Part shown: positions 18,400-27,497 of the stretch, in pieces
Layout: each line of letters opens with the position of its first letter
Position numbering within the stretch: the stretch's first letter is position 1
Assembly: GCA_049324315.1 (NCBI GenBank)
Contig: JBMOKU010000016.1
Location: 1 to 64,000 of the forward strand
Source: JBMOKU01 sp049324315
GTDB lineage: Bacteria > Bacillota > Clostridia > Peptostreptococcales > Thermotaleaceae
Length of the DNA stretch: 64,000 nt
Direction of reading: 5' to 3'
Position numbers and translations under genes: made by a program
Notes under the pieces: generated by a model
The model's input: the letters and a program-made list of their open reading frames with translations, nothing else
Told to the model about the DNA's origin: nothing
Database searches by the model: none

Positions 18400-19281
18400 T
18401 TGAAAATGACAATGAAAAAAATGGCAGTTTTAAGTTTGTGTTTGCTGCTTATACTGAGTGTTATGGCAGGCTGTGCGAAACCGGAACCTCAAACACCGGA
18501 AACACCAGTGACTGAGGAGCCAAAGGTTGAAAACAGCAGTATTATCATGGCTACTACAACCAGTACGGAAAACAGCGGTTTATTAGATTATTTGCTGCCA
18601 GTGTTCCAAGAGGACACAGGAATTGAGGCAAAGGTAGTTGCGGTTGGTACAGGACAAGCTTTAAAAATGGGGGAAGACGGGGAAGCAGATGTCCTTCTTG
18701 TCCATGCAAAATCTTCTGAGGAGGAATTTGTAAAAGCAGGCCATGGCTTAGAAAGATTTGATGTCATGTACAATGATTTTGTGCTGATTGGACCGAAGGA
18801 AGATACATTAAACTTAAAAGAGACGGCAGCTGCAGATATTGCAAAGGCCTTAACGTTGATCAGTGAAAAACAAGGAAAATTTGTTTCACGGGGAGATGAT
18901 TCCGGTACCCATAAAGCTGAACTGAAGCTGTGGAAAGCCGCTGGAATCGAACCAACGGGAGAATGGTATGTTTCCGCCGGTAAAGGCATGGGAGATACGA
19001 TTCAAATGGCCAACGAAATGTTGGGTTATACCCTTTCCGATAGGGCTACTTATTTATCCATGAAAGATAAGCTAGACTTGGAGATCGTTGTTGAAGGAGA
19101 CACGAAGCTATTTAATCAATATGGTGTGATTGCTGTCAATCCTAACAAGAACGACAAGATTAATCATGAAGGCGCACAAAAGTTTGTTGAATGGATTCTT
19201 TCTGAAAAAGGGCAAAAACTAATTGGTGAATTTGGCAAGGCAGAATTCGGAGAACCCCTGTTTATTCCAAACGCCAAGTAA
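18400..19281 (+). CDS. tupA: Tungstate ABC transporter, substrate-binding lipoprotein
   Basis: TupA captures tungstate outside the membrane. The 293 residues start with a lipoprotein signal (LILSVMAGC), so the mature protein is lipid-anchored at that cysteine. The motif ATTTSTENSGLL near residue 50 is the oxyanion-binding TTTS signature of the TupA/WtpA group, and RGDDSGTHKAE near 165 is also typical. TTG at 18400 is the chosen start because AGGAGGA lies seven bases upstream; ATG 18406 is possible but too far from it. It sits beneath two Moco/Tuco-type riboswitches and heads the transporter operon. Confidence 0.92.
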   Translation: MKMTMKKMAVLSLCLLLILSVMAGCAKPEPQTPETPVTEEPKVENSSIIMATTTSTENSGLLDYLLPVFQEDTGIEAKVVAVGTGQALKMGEDGEADVLLVHAKSSEEEFVKAGHGLERFDVMYNDFVLIGPKEDTLNLKETAAADIAKALTLISEKQGKFVSRGDDSGTHKAELKLWKAAGIEPTGEWYVSAGKGMGDTIQMANEMLGYTLSDRATYLSMKDKLDLEIVVEGDTKLFNQYGVIAVNPNKNDKINHEGAQKFVEWILSEKGQKLIGEFGKAEFGEPLFIPNAK

Positions 19282-19296
19282 CGAGGAGGACTGAAA

Positions 19297-19992
19297 GTGA
19301 GAGAACTATGGGAAGGATGTAAGGATGCTGTAAATTTATTGATTTCTTTGGATCGAGAAGTATACAGAATCATTCTCCTTTCTCTGTATGTTTCTCTCAC
19401 TTCTACTTTTTTCTCAGCGATTTTGGGTGCTCCCCTTGGTATTCTGTTAGGGGTTAAAGATTTTCCGATAAAAAGACATCTGGTACGATTTTTGTACACA
19501 CTAATGAGTCTGCCTCCTGTCATAGCAGGTTTGGTGGTTTTTCTCATGATATCCAGAAAGGGCCCCTTGGGCTTTATGAGATTAAGCTATACATCTACTG
19601 CAATGATTATTGCACAGACATGTTTGGTTACGCCCATTATTATCGGACTCGTATATAATGGGACAAAGGAAAAGGGTAAAGTAGTACAAACCCTTGGAAA
19701 GACCTTGGGTGCCAGTCGGTTCCAGAGATTGATTCTGCTGATGAAGGAGCTTCGTGTACATCTCCTTACAGCGGTGGTATCAGGATATGGAAGGGCTGTT
19801 TCAGAGGTCGGTGCAGTGATGATTGTAGGAGGAAATATCAAGGGACATACTAGGGTTATGACGACGACTATTGCGATGCTTCAAAGTATGGGTGATTATA
19901 ACATGGCCATTGCCATCGGCTTGGTATTATTATTACTGTCTTTTGTGGTGAACGCAATACTATATTACTATCAACAGGGTGAGCAGGAATGA
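19297..19992 (+). CDS. tupB: Tungstate ABC transporter, permease
   Basis: This inner-membrane channel passes tungstate from TupA. The 231 residues contain about five to six hydrophobic segments and the ABC-permease EAA-type loop (KTLGASRFQRLILLMKEL). The start is GTG with GAGGAGG upstream. It begins 15 bases after tupA and overlaps tupC by four, so the three subunits are made together. Confidence 0.93.
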   Translation: MRELWEGCKDAVNLLISLDREVYRIILLSLYVSLTSTFFSAILGAPLGILLGVKDFPIKRHLVRFLYTLMSLPPVIAGLVVFLMISRKGPLGFMRLSYTSTAMIIAQTCLVTPIIIGLVYNGTKEKGKVVQTLGKTLGASRFQRLILLMKELRVHLLTAVVSGYGRAVSEVGAVMIVGGNIKGHTRVMTTTIAMLQSMGDYNMAIAIGLVLLLLSFVVNAILYYYQQGEQE

Positions 19993-20720
19993 AAATTAGG
20001 ATTGACCATTTAAAGAAAACATATGGCAGCAAGAATGTAGTGAATATTCAAGGTCTGGAGATTGAAAAAGGGATTCTATTAGGAATTATAGGGCCCAACG
20101 GTGCAGGAAAAAGCACCTTGATTCAATTGCTGGGGGGCCTGGAGGAACCCACTTGTGGTGAGATTTATTACGACGGTGAAAAAATAAATGAAAAGAAAGT
20201 GAAAGACATAACCGTCGTGTTTCAGAAACCCTATCTACTAAGAACGACCGTATTCAAAAATATTGCTTATCCTTTGATTATTCGAGGCTATGAGAAAGAT
20301 ATTATTGAAAAGATGGTTAGTCGTATGCTGGAAGAGATGGAGCTTGTGGAGCTTAAAGATAGAAAGGCATGGACCCTGTCAGGAGGAGAAGCCCAGAAGA
20401 TCGCTTTGGCCAGGGCCCTTATCTATAAGCCATCCCTTCTTTTGCTGGACGAGCCCACTGCCAACATTGATCCTTCTTCCATGAATCTTATGGAAAGGAT
20501 GATTAGAAAAGGAAATGAAGAGGATGGTATGACGGTTATTATGGTAACCCATCATATTCCACAAGCGAAAAGGCTGTGTAGTGATTTATTGTTTATGAAC
20601 AATGGGTTTGTGATCGAACAGGGAAAAACAAGGGATATGATTTATCATCCGGAGAATCCGTTAACCAGGTGTTTTATCAACGAAGAAGTTCTAATAGGAT
20701 ATGGGGAGGATACGAAATGA
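19989..20720 (+). CDS. tupC: Tungstate ABC transporter, ATP-binding protein
   Basis: This cytoplasmic ATPase drives tungstate uptake. The 243 residues have Walker A GPNGAGKST near residue 36, the Q-loop VFQKPYL, signature LSGGEAQK near 132 and Walker B LLLLDEPTAN. Its ATG overlaps the tupB stop by four bases and its own stop overlaps the moeA start by four, so translation is coupled along the operon. Confidence 0.95.
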   Translation: MKIRIDHLKKTYGSKNVVNIQGLEIEKGILLGIIGPNGAGKSTLIQLLGGLEEPTCGEIYYDGEKINEKKVKDITVVFQKPYLLRTTVFKNIAYPLIIRGYEKDIIEKMVSRMLEEMELVELKDRKAWTLSGGEAQKIALARALIYKPSLLLLDEPTANIDPSSMNLMERMIRKGNEEDGMTVIMVTHHIPQAKRLCSDLLFMNNGFVIEQGKTRDMIYHPENPLTRCFINEEVLIGYGEDTK

Positions 20721-21946
20721 AGCTGTTTCAGGTAGATTCTGTAGATGAAGTAAAGAAAAAAATAGATCAGTATTTTCATGATATAGCGTTGGAATGCGAG
20801 ACGGTCCATATTACGGAAGCCTTAGGGAGCGTTCTCTATGAACCTATCTATGCACCTATCTGTTTACCGGAATTCGACAGATCCACCGTTGACGGATATG
20901 CACTGCAGACGAAGGATACCTTTGGCGCCAGTGAAAGTCTCCCCACCTTTTTGAATATCATTGGAAAAGTTGAGATGGGGAAGGAAGCACGCTATCAGGT
21001 AAGAAGCGGCGAAGCCGTCTATGTACCCACTGGTGGTATGATGCCCCAAGGGGCAGATGGGGTCGTTATGATTGAGTATGTGGAAAATCTTGATCAGAGC
21101 ACCATTGCCGTTTATCGGTCGGTTTCGCCGGGGGACGGGATGATACGAAGAAGTGAAGATATAAAGACAGAGCAGTTGATGCTGAACAAAGGTAGAATAC
21201 TTAAGCCGCAAGATATCGGAGGGTTAGCGGCTGTTGGCATAACGGAAATAAAGGTGTTCAAAAAGCCCAGGGTTTCCATACTATCCACCGGAGATGAGAT
21301 CGTGGATCCCACTGCTTTGGTAAAGCCCGGTCAGATCAGGGATATTAATACTTACGCCCTTGCCGCCATGGTAAAGGAAATGGGTGGAGAAGTGATCTTT
21401 ACCAAGGTTATTCATGACGACTATGAAATGATCCGCAGCCATGTAGCAGAGGCTGTTGAGAATAGTGATATCGTCATCATATCCGGTGGCAGTTCGGTAG
21501 GTACAAAAGATGTTACGGCAAAAGTCATCGATTCCATGGGTGATCCCGGCGTATTTGTACATGGTGTTGCCATAAAACCTGGTAAGCCGACAATTATTGG
21601 AAAGGCCAAGGGAGCGGCTGTCTTTGGACTTCCTGGTCATCCTGTTTCAGCCATGGTCGTCTTCCGTATATTTGGTGGCTATCTGATGAATAAGCTTTTA
21701 TCTCTGTATGACAAACAGCAGTTTGATATTGATGCAGTCAGCGAAGTAAACATTCCTTCGTCACCAGGAAAGGAAACCTATCAAATGGTAACCATAGAAG
21801 AACGAGATGGGATGTATGTGGCTATCCCCATTCACGGAAAATCCGGTGCCATATCGCTTATGATGAAATCCCATGGTTATATACGTATTGCTGGAGGAAA
21901 AGAAGGCATTCAAAAAGGAGAAAGAGTAAAAGTTGTTATCCTTTAG
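20717..21946 (+). CDS. moeA: Molybdopterin molybdenumtransferase MoeA
   Basis: MoeA inserts Mo or W into adenylated molybdopterin. The 409 residues show DRSTVDGYAL near 55, GADGVVMIEYVE near 113, STGDEIV near 193, the MoCF motif SGGSSVGTKD near 256 and PGKPTIIGKAKG near 290. I use the ATG that overlaps the tupC stop (ATGA); upstream codons in frame lie within tupC. Two MoeA-type genes in a row after a tungstate importer suggest division of labour between metals, which is inference. Confidence 0.95.
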   Translation: MKLFQVDSVDEVKKKIDQYFHDIALECETVHITEALGSVLYEPIYAPICLPEFDRSTVDGYALQTKDTFGASESLPTFLNIIGKVEMGKEARYQVRSGEAVYVPTGGMMPQGADGVVMIEYVENLDQSTIAVYRSVSPGDGMIRRSEDIKTEQLMLNKGRILKPQDIGGLAAVGITEIKVFKKPRVSILSTGDEIVDPTALVKPGQIRDINTYALAAMVKEMGGEVIFTKVIHDDYEMIRSHVAEAVENSDIVIISGGSSVGTKDVTAKVIDSMGDPGVFVHGVAIKPGKPTIIGKAKGAAVFGLPGHPVSAMVVFRIFGGYLMNKLLSLYDKQQFDIDAVSEVNIPSSPGKETYQMVTIEERDGMYVAIPIHGKSGAISLMMKSHGYIRIAGGKEGIQKGERVKVVIL

Positions 21947-21967
21947 ATCAGGAGGTTTAAAACTGCT

Positions 21968-23893
21968 ATGATAAAAAAAGAAAGAAACATTTATTTATCA
22001 AATATCGATGTAGAAGAGGCCCAATCGATTTTCTGGAGTAGATTGGAGCAGCATTTTAAAACATTGACGATGGAAAAGATCCCAGTGATATATGCTCAAG
22101 GGAGAATCACGGCCTATCCTGTTTTTGCAAGGTTGTCATCTCCGAATCATAATGCATCCGCTATGGATGGTATTGCAGTGAAAGCTTCTGATACCTTTAG
22201 TGCCTCAGAAGGAAATCCTCTACGGTTAACAAAGGGTAAGGACTTTATCTATATTGACACGGGAGATCCTATTTTAGAACCTTTTAATGCGGTTATTATG
22301 ATTGAGGATGTTGTAGAGATAGATGAAGAAACCGTTGAAATTCTCAAAGCAGCTTCTCCATGGCAGGATATACGGCCAATAGGAGAGGATATTGTGGCAC
22401 GGGAGATGATCGTTCCTTCACATCATGAAATTAGACCTGTGGATATAGGGGCCCTTTTGAGCGGCGGAATTACAGAAATTGAAGTCCTGAAGAAGCCTAG
22501 AGTGGGGATTATCCCTACCGGAACAGAAATCATCGAACCTGGAGAACCAATAGAAATAGGAAATATTATTGAATCTAATTCCAGGGTATTCGAAGGATTG
22601 GTAAAAAACTACGGAGGAGAACCTTGTAGGTATAGCCCCGTAAAAGATGATTATGAACTTTTAAAAAGTGCCATTATTTCCGGAATGGAAGAAAATGACA
22701 TGCTGATCATTAATGCAGGATCTTCAGCCGGGTCAGAGGATTTTACAGTTAAATTGATCAACGAACTGGGGGAAGCATTGGTTCATGGGATCGCTACCCG
22801 GCCCGGAAAACCCACAATTCTTGGAATTATTAAGGATAAGCCGGTTATAGGTATACCCGGATATCCGGTATCGGCATATTTTGTATTTGAGACCTTTGCA
22901 GCACCATTGATCAAAAAGTATTTAGGGCAGCCCTTTTTTGAGAAACCGAAAACAACGGCAATCTTGTCAAAACGAATCGTTTCTTCGTTAAAACACAGGG
23001 AATATGTTCGAATGAAGCTTGGAAGTGTAGGCGAAAAATTGGTTGCTACACCGTTAAATCGAGGGGCAGGTGCAACTATGTCTTTAGTACGGGCCGATGG
23101 TGTACTGATTATTCCTCAAAACAGTGAAGGAATTGAAGCGGGCGAATCTATTGAGGTAGAACTGTTAAAAGATCTGAGAGACATTCATCGCACAATCGTC
23201 TCCATTGGAAGTCATGACCTGTTAATGGACATGATCGGGAATCAAATCCATCGACTTGATTCCAGCTTTAGCCTCTCTTCTTCTCATGTGGGCAGCTTAG
23301 GAGGCATCATGGCTGTAAGAAGAGAAGAAGCCCATATGGCGCCGATACATTTGCTGGATGAAGACACAGGTGTTTATAATGTTTCCTTTATCAAAAGATA
23401 TTTGAATGGTTTGGATATGGTACTGGTGAAGGGTGTTAAGCGGGTGCAGGGACTGATCGTCCAAAAAGGGAATCCGAAAAATATTCAAAGCATTGAGGAT
23501 CTCCTAAGAAATGATGTTCAATTTGTCAATAGGCAGAGAGGGGCAGGGACGAGAATCCTAACGGATTTTGAATTGAAAAAACGAAATATAGATGTTTCAC
23601 AGGTGCTTGGATATGATCGGGAAATGACCACACATATGGCTGTAGCTGCCGCTGTTTCGTCAGGCTCTGCTGATGTAGGTATAGGGGTGTATTCAGCAGC
23701 ACAAGCCCTTGAATTGGATTTTATCCCAATCGGAGATGAAGATTATGATTTCGTCATTCCAATGAAATATTTGGAAGAGGAAAAAGTGCAGCTGTTTTTA
23801 AATGTACTTCGATCAGAAGAATTAAAGCAGCAACTGGAAAAAATGGGTGGATATAGATTTGAAAATATGGGCGAAATCGTTTATATTAGATAG
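21968..23893 (+). CDS. MoeA fused to a C-terminal periplasmic-binding-protein-like domain
   Basis: Residues 1 to about 405 are a second MoeA (NASAMDGIAV, PTGTEIIEPG, NAGSSAGSED, GKPTILGIIKDKPVIGIPGY). Residues about 420-641 are a PBP_like domain (SIGSHDLLMDMIGNQIH, RGAGTRILTDFE, AVAAAVSSGSADVGIGVYSA), a fold that binds small oxyanions or cofactors in the ModE/TupA world but here stays in the cytoplasm, since no signal peptide is present. AGGAGG lies nine bases upstream. The domain may sense metal or pterin; this is inference. Confidence 0.9.
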   Translation: MIKKERNIYLSNIDVEEAQSIFWSRLEQHFKTLTMEKIPVIYAQGRITAYPVFARLSSPNHNASAMDGIAVKASDTFSASEGNPLRLTKGKDFIYIDTGDPILEPFNAVIMIEDVVEIDEETVEILKAASPWQDIRPIGEDIVAREMIVPSHHEIRPVDIGALLSGGITEIEVLKKPRVGIIPTGTEIIEPGEPIEIGNIIESNSRVFEGLVKNYGGEPCRYSPVKDDYELLKSAIISGMEENDMLIINAGSSAGSEDFTVKLINELGEALVHGIATRPGKPTILGIIKDKPVIGIPGYPVSAYFVFETFAAPLIKKYLGQPFFEKPKTTAILSKRIVSSLKHREYVRMKLGSVGEKLVATPLNRGAGATMSLVRADGVLIIPQNSEGIEAGESIEVELLKDLRDIHRTIVSIGSHDLLMDMIGNQIHRLDSSFSLSSSHVGSLGGIMAVRREEAHMAPIHLLDEDTGVYNVSFIKRYLNGLDMVLVKGVKRVQGLIVQKGNPKNIQSIEDLLRNDVQFVNRQRGAGTRILTDFELKKRNIDVSQVLGYDREMTTHMAVAAAVSSGSADVGIGVYSAAQALELDFIPIGDEDYDFVIPMKYLEEEKVQLFLNVLRSEELKQQLEKMGGYRFENMGEIVYIR

Positions 23894-23946
23894 TCTAGAC
23901 ATAATGCGTCAAACTACAGCTTTCCGCTGCGGAAGGAGTGGGGATA

Positions 23947-24912
23947 ATGGAAGATCAAGTGGGAAGAAGAATAAACTATTTACGGGTGTCGGTGACAGAC
24001 CTATGCAATCTTCGATGTAGATACTGCATGCCTGAAGAGGGGATTGAAAAGAAACGACATGGTGAGATACTTTCGTTAGAGGAAATCTTCGAGATTATAA
24101 AAGCTTCTGTAACCCTGGGGGTCAACAAAGTAAGGATCACAGGGGGAGAACCCCTCGTCAGAAAAGATATTGTATCGTTGATTGAAAATATTGGGAAGCT
24201 TGAAGAAATCAAAGACATAGCCTTAACAACCAACGGCGTTCTACTGAAGCAGTTTGCACAGGACCTGAAAAATGCAGGACTGATGCGCGTCAATATTAGT
24301 CTGGATACGTTAAAGGAAGATAAATATAAAGAAATTACCAGAGGGGGCAGATTAGAACAAGTCTTAGATGGAATAGAAGAAGCTAAAAAGGCAGGCCTGT
24401 ATCCGATAAAAATCAATACCGTATTAATTGGCGGATTTAATGATGATGAAATTGAGCGCTTTGCGCAATTGACAGTAGATGAAGAAATACATGTACGATT
24501 TATTGAATTGATGCCTTTAGGTCAGGCAAGTTCTTGGGCAAAATCCAACTTTCTATCAAATGCCTTTATCAAGGAGCAATTGCCTGATTTAATTCCTGTG
24601 CATGAAGGAGACAAGTCTAGTCCTGCCAGATACTATAAGCTGCCTGGGGCAAAGGGTAAAATAGGATTGATCAATCCTATCAGCAGCCATTTCTGTAAAT
24701 ATTGTAATAGAATTCGGCTGACTGCAGACGGCAGGCTAAAGCCATGTCTTCATTCAAATCAAGAAATAGATTTAAAAGAAGTCGTAAGAGAAAGAAAGGA
24801 CGATCTGAGAGAAATGCTTACGAAGGCAATTCTCCAAAAACCACAGCAGCACACACTAAATCAGCTGGATAACGAACCGGTTGAAAGAGATATGTTCCGT
24901 ATTGGAGGGTAG
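23947..24912 (+). CDS. moaA: GTP 3',8-cyclase MoaA
   Basis: MoaA is the radical SAM enzyme that starts molybdopterin synthesis from GTP with MoaC. The 321 residues have the SAM cluster CNLRCRYC near residue 22, TGGEPLVR near 68, the second cluster CKYCNRIRLTADG with a further Cys after 13 residues (KPCLHS), and the C-terminal GG needed for activity. ATG 23947 is chosen because GGAAGGAG ends eight bases upstream; a GTG nine bases earlier overlaps that site. moaC follows after five bases. Confidence 0.95.
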   Translation: MEDQVGRRINYLRVSVTDLCNLRCRYCMPEEGIEKKRHGEILSLEEIFEIIKASVTLGVNKVRITGGEPLVRKDIVSLIENIGKLEEIKDIALTTNGVLLKQFAQDLKNAGLMRVNISLDTLKEDKYKEITRGGRLEQVLDGIEEAKKAGLYPIKINTVLIGGFNDDEIERFAQLTVDEEIHVRFIELMPLGQASSWAKSNFLSNAFIKEQLPDLIPVHEGDKSSPARYYKLPGAKGKIGLINPISSHFCKYCNRIRLTADGRLKPCLHSNQEIDLKEVVRERKDDLREMLTKAILQKPQQHTLNQLDNEPVERDMFRIGG

Positions 24913-24917
24913 TAGCT

Positions 24918-25394
24918 ATGCTTACGCATTTAGATGAAAAAGGCAGACCAAGAATGGTTGATGTCGGAGAAAAAGAGGATACCAAAAGAGTGGCTGTAGC
25001 AAGGGGATCCATAAGAATGAACAGAGAGACCCTGGAATTGATTACGGAAGGAAAGATGCCCAAAGGAAATGTTCTTTCAGTCGCACAGGTGGCTGGTATT
25101 ATGGGTGGGAAGAAAACCAGTGAGATCATTCCCATGTGCCATAATATCTTGATAACAGGCATTGATATGGATTTTCAGATAGACCAGGAAAATAGCGCCA
25201 TCCATATAGAAGCCAAGGCGAAAACTGTAGGAAAAACAGGGATAGAGATGGAGGCATTGAGTGCTGTTTCTATTGCTGCCCTAACAATTTACGATATGTG
25301 TAAAGCGGTAGATAAAAGTATGGTTATATCCGATATCCGATTGGTTCAAAAATCCGGTGGCAAATCCGGTGAATATATAAGGGAAGGGGAATAA
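24918..25394 (+). CDS. moaC: Cyclic pyranopterin monophosphate synthase MoaC
   Basis: MoaC converts the MoaA product into cyclic pyranopterin monophosphate. The 158 residues match the family, with THLDEKGRPRMVDV at the start, AGIMGGKKTSEIIPMCHN near 62 and AVSIAALTIYDMCKAVDK near 115. It lies between moaA and the MOSC gene with gaps of five and two bases. Confidence 0.97.
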   Translation: MLTHLDEKGRPRMVDVGEKEDTKRVAVARGSIRMNRETLELITEGKMPKGNVLSVAQVAGIMGGKKTSEIIPMCHNILITGIDMDFQIDQENSAIHIEAKAKTVGKTGIEMEALSAVSIAALTIYDMCKAVDKSMVISDIRLVQKSGGKSGEYIREGE

Positions 25395-25396
25395 GC

Positions 25397-25846
25397 ATGA
25401 AAGGTAAGGTTATTGCTATTAATATCAGCGAGAAAAAGGGCGTACCCAAAAGAACAATAGAAGAAGGTACTTTCCAGGTGGATCATGGATTGGTAGGAGA
25501 CGCCCATGCAGGAAATTGGCATAGACAAGTAAGTCTTTTAGGTAATGAAAGTATTGAAAAGATGAAAGCCATCGGAATAGAAGGACTGTGCACCGGGAAA
25601 TTTGCAGAAAATATTACCACAGAGGGACTTGAACTTTGGAAGCTGCCTATTGGAACGAAGTTAAAGATCGGTGATACTATCCAAGAGGTTACGCAGATCG
25701 GTAAAGAATGTCATACCAAATGTGCCATCTTCCATCAGGTTGGTAACTGTGTCATGCCTACGGAGGGGATATTTACAAAAGTATTGAAAAATGGCACGGT
25801 AAAGACAGGAGATGACATTGAAATTTTAGAAGATCCTAACGAGTAA
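25397..25846 (+). CDS. MOSC-domain protein
   Basis: MOSC domains derive from Moco sulfurase and are linked to sulfur handling on molybdenum enzymes. The 149 residues are a lone MOSC domain, with GLVGDAHAGNWHRQVSLL near residue 30 and the conserved cysteine in GKECHTKCAIFH near 100. It is the last gene of the tupABC-moe-moa operon, which supports a cofactor role; the precise reaction is unknown. Confidence 0.85.
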   Translation: MKGKVIAINISEKKGVPKRTIEEGTFQVDHGLVGDAHAGNWHRQVSLLGNESIEKMKAIGIEGLCTGKFAENITTEGLELWKLPIGTKLKIGDTIQEVTQIGKECHTKCAIFHQVGNCVMPTEGIFTKVLKNGTVKTGDDIEILEDPNE

Positions 25847-25854
25847 AAGTTAGA

Positions 25855-25880
25855 CGTAGGGACGACCATTGGTCGTTCGA
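25855..25880. repeat. Short palindromic GTAGGG repeat
   Basis: GTAGGGACGACCATTGGTCG forms a CGACC / GGTCG hairpin and resembles the element at 10525. Confidence 0.5.
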
Positions 25881-25901
25881 CTATAAAAGTCATCAACAAA
25901 G

Positions 25902-25973
25902 GCAAGACTTGGGAACTGGTCCGCTGTCCGGTGTGCTTTTTACCGGACTGGGGTCCTGTCCCCATGTGTTGCC
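25902..25973 (+). repeat. 72-bp direct repeat, right copy
   Basis: It matches 13512-13583 over its full length in the same orientation, with about ten substitutions and no gaps. It closes the formate/cofactor block. Confidence 0.8.
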
Positions 25974-26011
25974 TGCGACTTTGTCCACCCGCTTTCCTCT
26001 ATGTAAAACGA

Positions 26012-26040
26012 TTGACAAATAAATTCTACATTTGTACAAT
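26012..26040 (+). promoter_or_regulatory. Sigma-A promoter of the formate transporter gene
   Basis: TTGACA and TACAAT are spaced by exactly 17 bases. Transcription should start near 26047 and leave an untranslated leader of about 130 bases, in which I see no named element. Confidence 0.75.
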
Positions 26041-26176
26041 CTCAGCAGCCAACTGTCTTTTCACATATTCATTGTATAATCGGCGAAACTATTCGACGCT
26101 TTGGTGACGGTAACAGATTATAATAGTAGAGATTTCATAGAAAGGTTTATTCGAAAATAGTGAAAGGACTGGTTTG

Positions 26177-27049
26177 ATGAGCACGAACAATTTTTTAACA
26201 CCTGCTGAAATTGCAGCTTCAACCGTAGAAACTGGAATGAAAAAGGTAAAATTGTCTACAGGGCAGATGATTTTGCTAGGTATGCTGGCGGGTGCATTCA
26301 TTGCCTTCGCTTCAGAGGGGTCAAATATGGCTGCCTTCAATTTATTTGCCAAAGCAGAGACCTATGGCTTGGGCAAAGCATTGGCTGGATCTATATTTGG
26401 TACAGGACTTATGCTGGTATTATTGGCAGGAGGAGAGCTTTTTACCGGAAATACGTTAATTGCAGTAGGGGTTCTTCAGGGTAAAATAAAAATTGGTGAA
26501 ATGTTAAGAAACTGGTTTTTTGTGTATATAGGTAACTTTATAGGGTCAGTGCTTATTGCCTATATGATGGTTCAATCAGGATTATTCAACAGCGGTGCAA
26601 ACGGCTTGGGCGGAATTACCATCAAAATTGCTTCCTATAAAGTTGGACTATCCTTCATGTCAGCTTTTTATCTTGGTATTATGTGTAACTGGTTAGTCTG
26701 CTTGGCTGTATGGATGGCTTATGGTGCTAAAGATATGATTGGAAAGATATTTGCAATATTTTTTCCAATATGGCTGTTTATCACATCAGGTTTTGAGCAC
26801 AGTGTTGCCAATATGTACTATATACCGGCAGGAATCATGGCAAAGGCGAACCCTGTCTGGGCAGAAGCTTCCCATCTGACGGCAGAACAATTATCTAAGC
26901 TTAATTGGGGAACTTTTATTGTTAATAATCTAATTCCAGTAACGTTGGGGAATATTGTCGGTGGTGTTTTGTTTGTCGGAGGTATTTATTGGTATGTGTA
27001 TTTGAAAAACAAGAAGGGTGCAGCAGTTATTAAAAAAGCTTCAGCATAA
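26177..27049 (+). CDS. focA: Formate/nitrite transporter (FocA family)
   Basis: FocA-type channels pass formate across the membrane as pentamers. The 290 residues hold six hydrophobic spans, including GMLAGAFIAFASEGSNMAAF near 37 and the GGELFTGNT loop near 92; the NWLVCLAVWMAYGAKDMIGK stretch near 172 is also typical. ATG 26177 follows AAAGGA at good distance. Formate rather than nitrite is likely because it lies between formate dehydrogenase and hydrogenase genes. Confidence 0.92.
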   Translation: MSTNNFLTPAEIAASTVETGMKKVKLSTGQMILLGMLAGAFIAFASEGSNMAAFNLFAKAETYGLGKALAGSIFGTGLMLVLLAGGELFTGNTLIAVGVLQGKIKIGEMLRNWFFVYIGNFIGSVLIAYMMVQSGLFNSGANGLGGITIKIASYKVGLSFMSAFYLGIMCNWLVCLAVWMAYGAKDMIGKIFAIFFPIWLFITSGFEHSVANMYYIPAGIMAKANPVWAEASHLTAEQLSKLNWGTFIVNNLIPVTLGNIVGGVLFVGGIYWYVYLKNKKGAAVIKKASA

Positions 27050-27074
27050 TTAAATCTAGTAAAACGAATTTAAG

Positions 27075-27112
27075 TGAGCTAAGATCATTGATTTTGGCTC
27101 ATTTCTTTTTCT
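27075..27112 (+). terminator. Terminator after focA
   Basis: A 13-bp stem, TGAGCTAAGATCA with TGATTTTGGCTCA (G-T pairs allowed), is followed by T-rich sequence. Confidence 0.75.
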
Positions 27113-27395
27113 CTTTTCCATCTTGTTTTAAAAATATCAAAATCAGACGATTCTCCGTTTGTTAGATAACAAACTTGCCATAAAAGATAAAAAATAGAAT
27201 GGAAAGTTTAGAAATGATTAGAAAAATCTTGTACAATTTGGAGAGATAATCACGGTTAAAAACTTGGAATTTTCAGAAATCCAGCGACGATTTCCTTTAA
27301 TTAGCAGTTGTTAAAAATAATGTCACTTTTTCTGAAAAAATCGTGAAAAAAACATAGAAAGATTGACAAAAAATCTACACACATAGAAAATTAAA

Positions 27396-27404
27396 TGTTA
27401 TAAT
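27396..27404 (+). promoter_or_regulatory. Extended -10 promoter of the hydrogenase operon
   Basis: TGTTATAAT fits TGnTATAAT and leaves a leader of about 85 bases before the first subunit. The rest of the 448-base gap after focA holds only the terminator above and AT-rich DNA. Confidence 0.5.
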
Positions 27405-27497
27405 AATGGTGGCTAAAGCATAGAAAACAAAACTCAAAATAAAATTTCAAAAAGAAATGGTTTGGACAATCGAGACCATTAGAAAAGGGGAGGTAAC

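Noticed and set aside
27363..27368. TTGACA as -35 box of the hydrogenase promoter
   Set aside because: It is 30 bases from the best -10 box; the extended -10 form does not need it.
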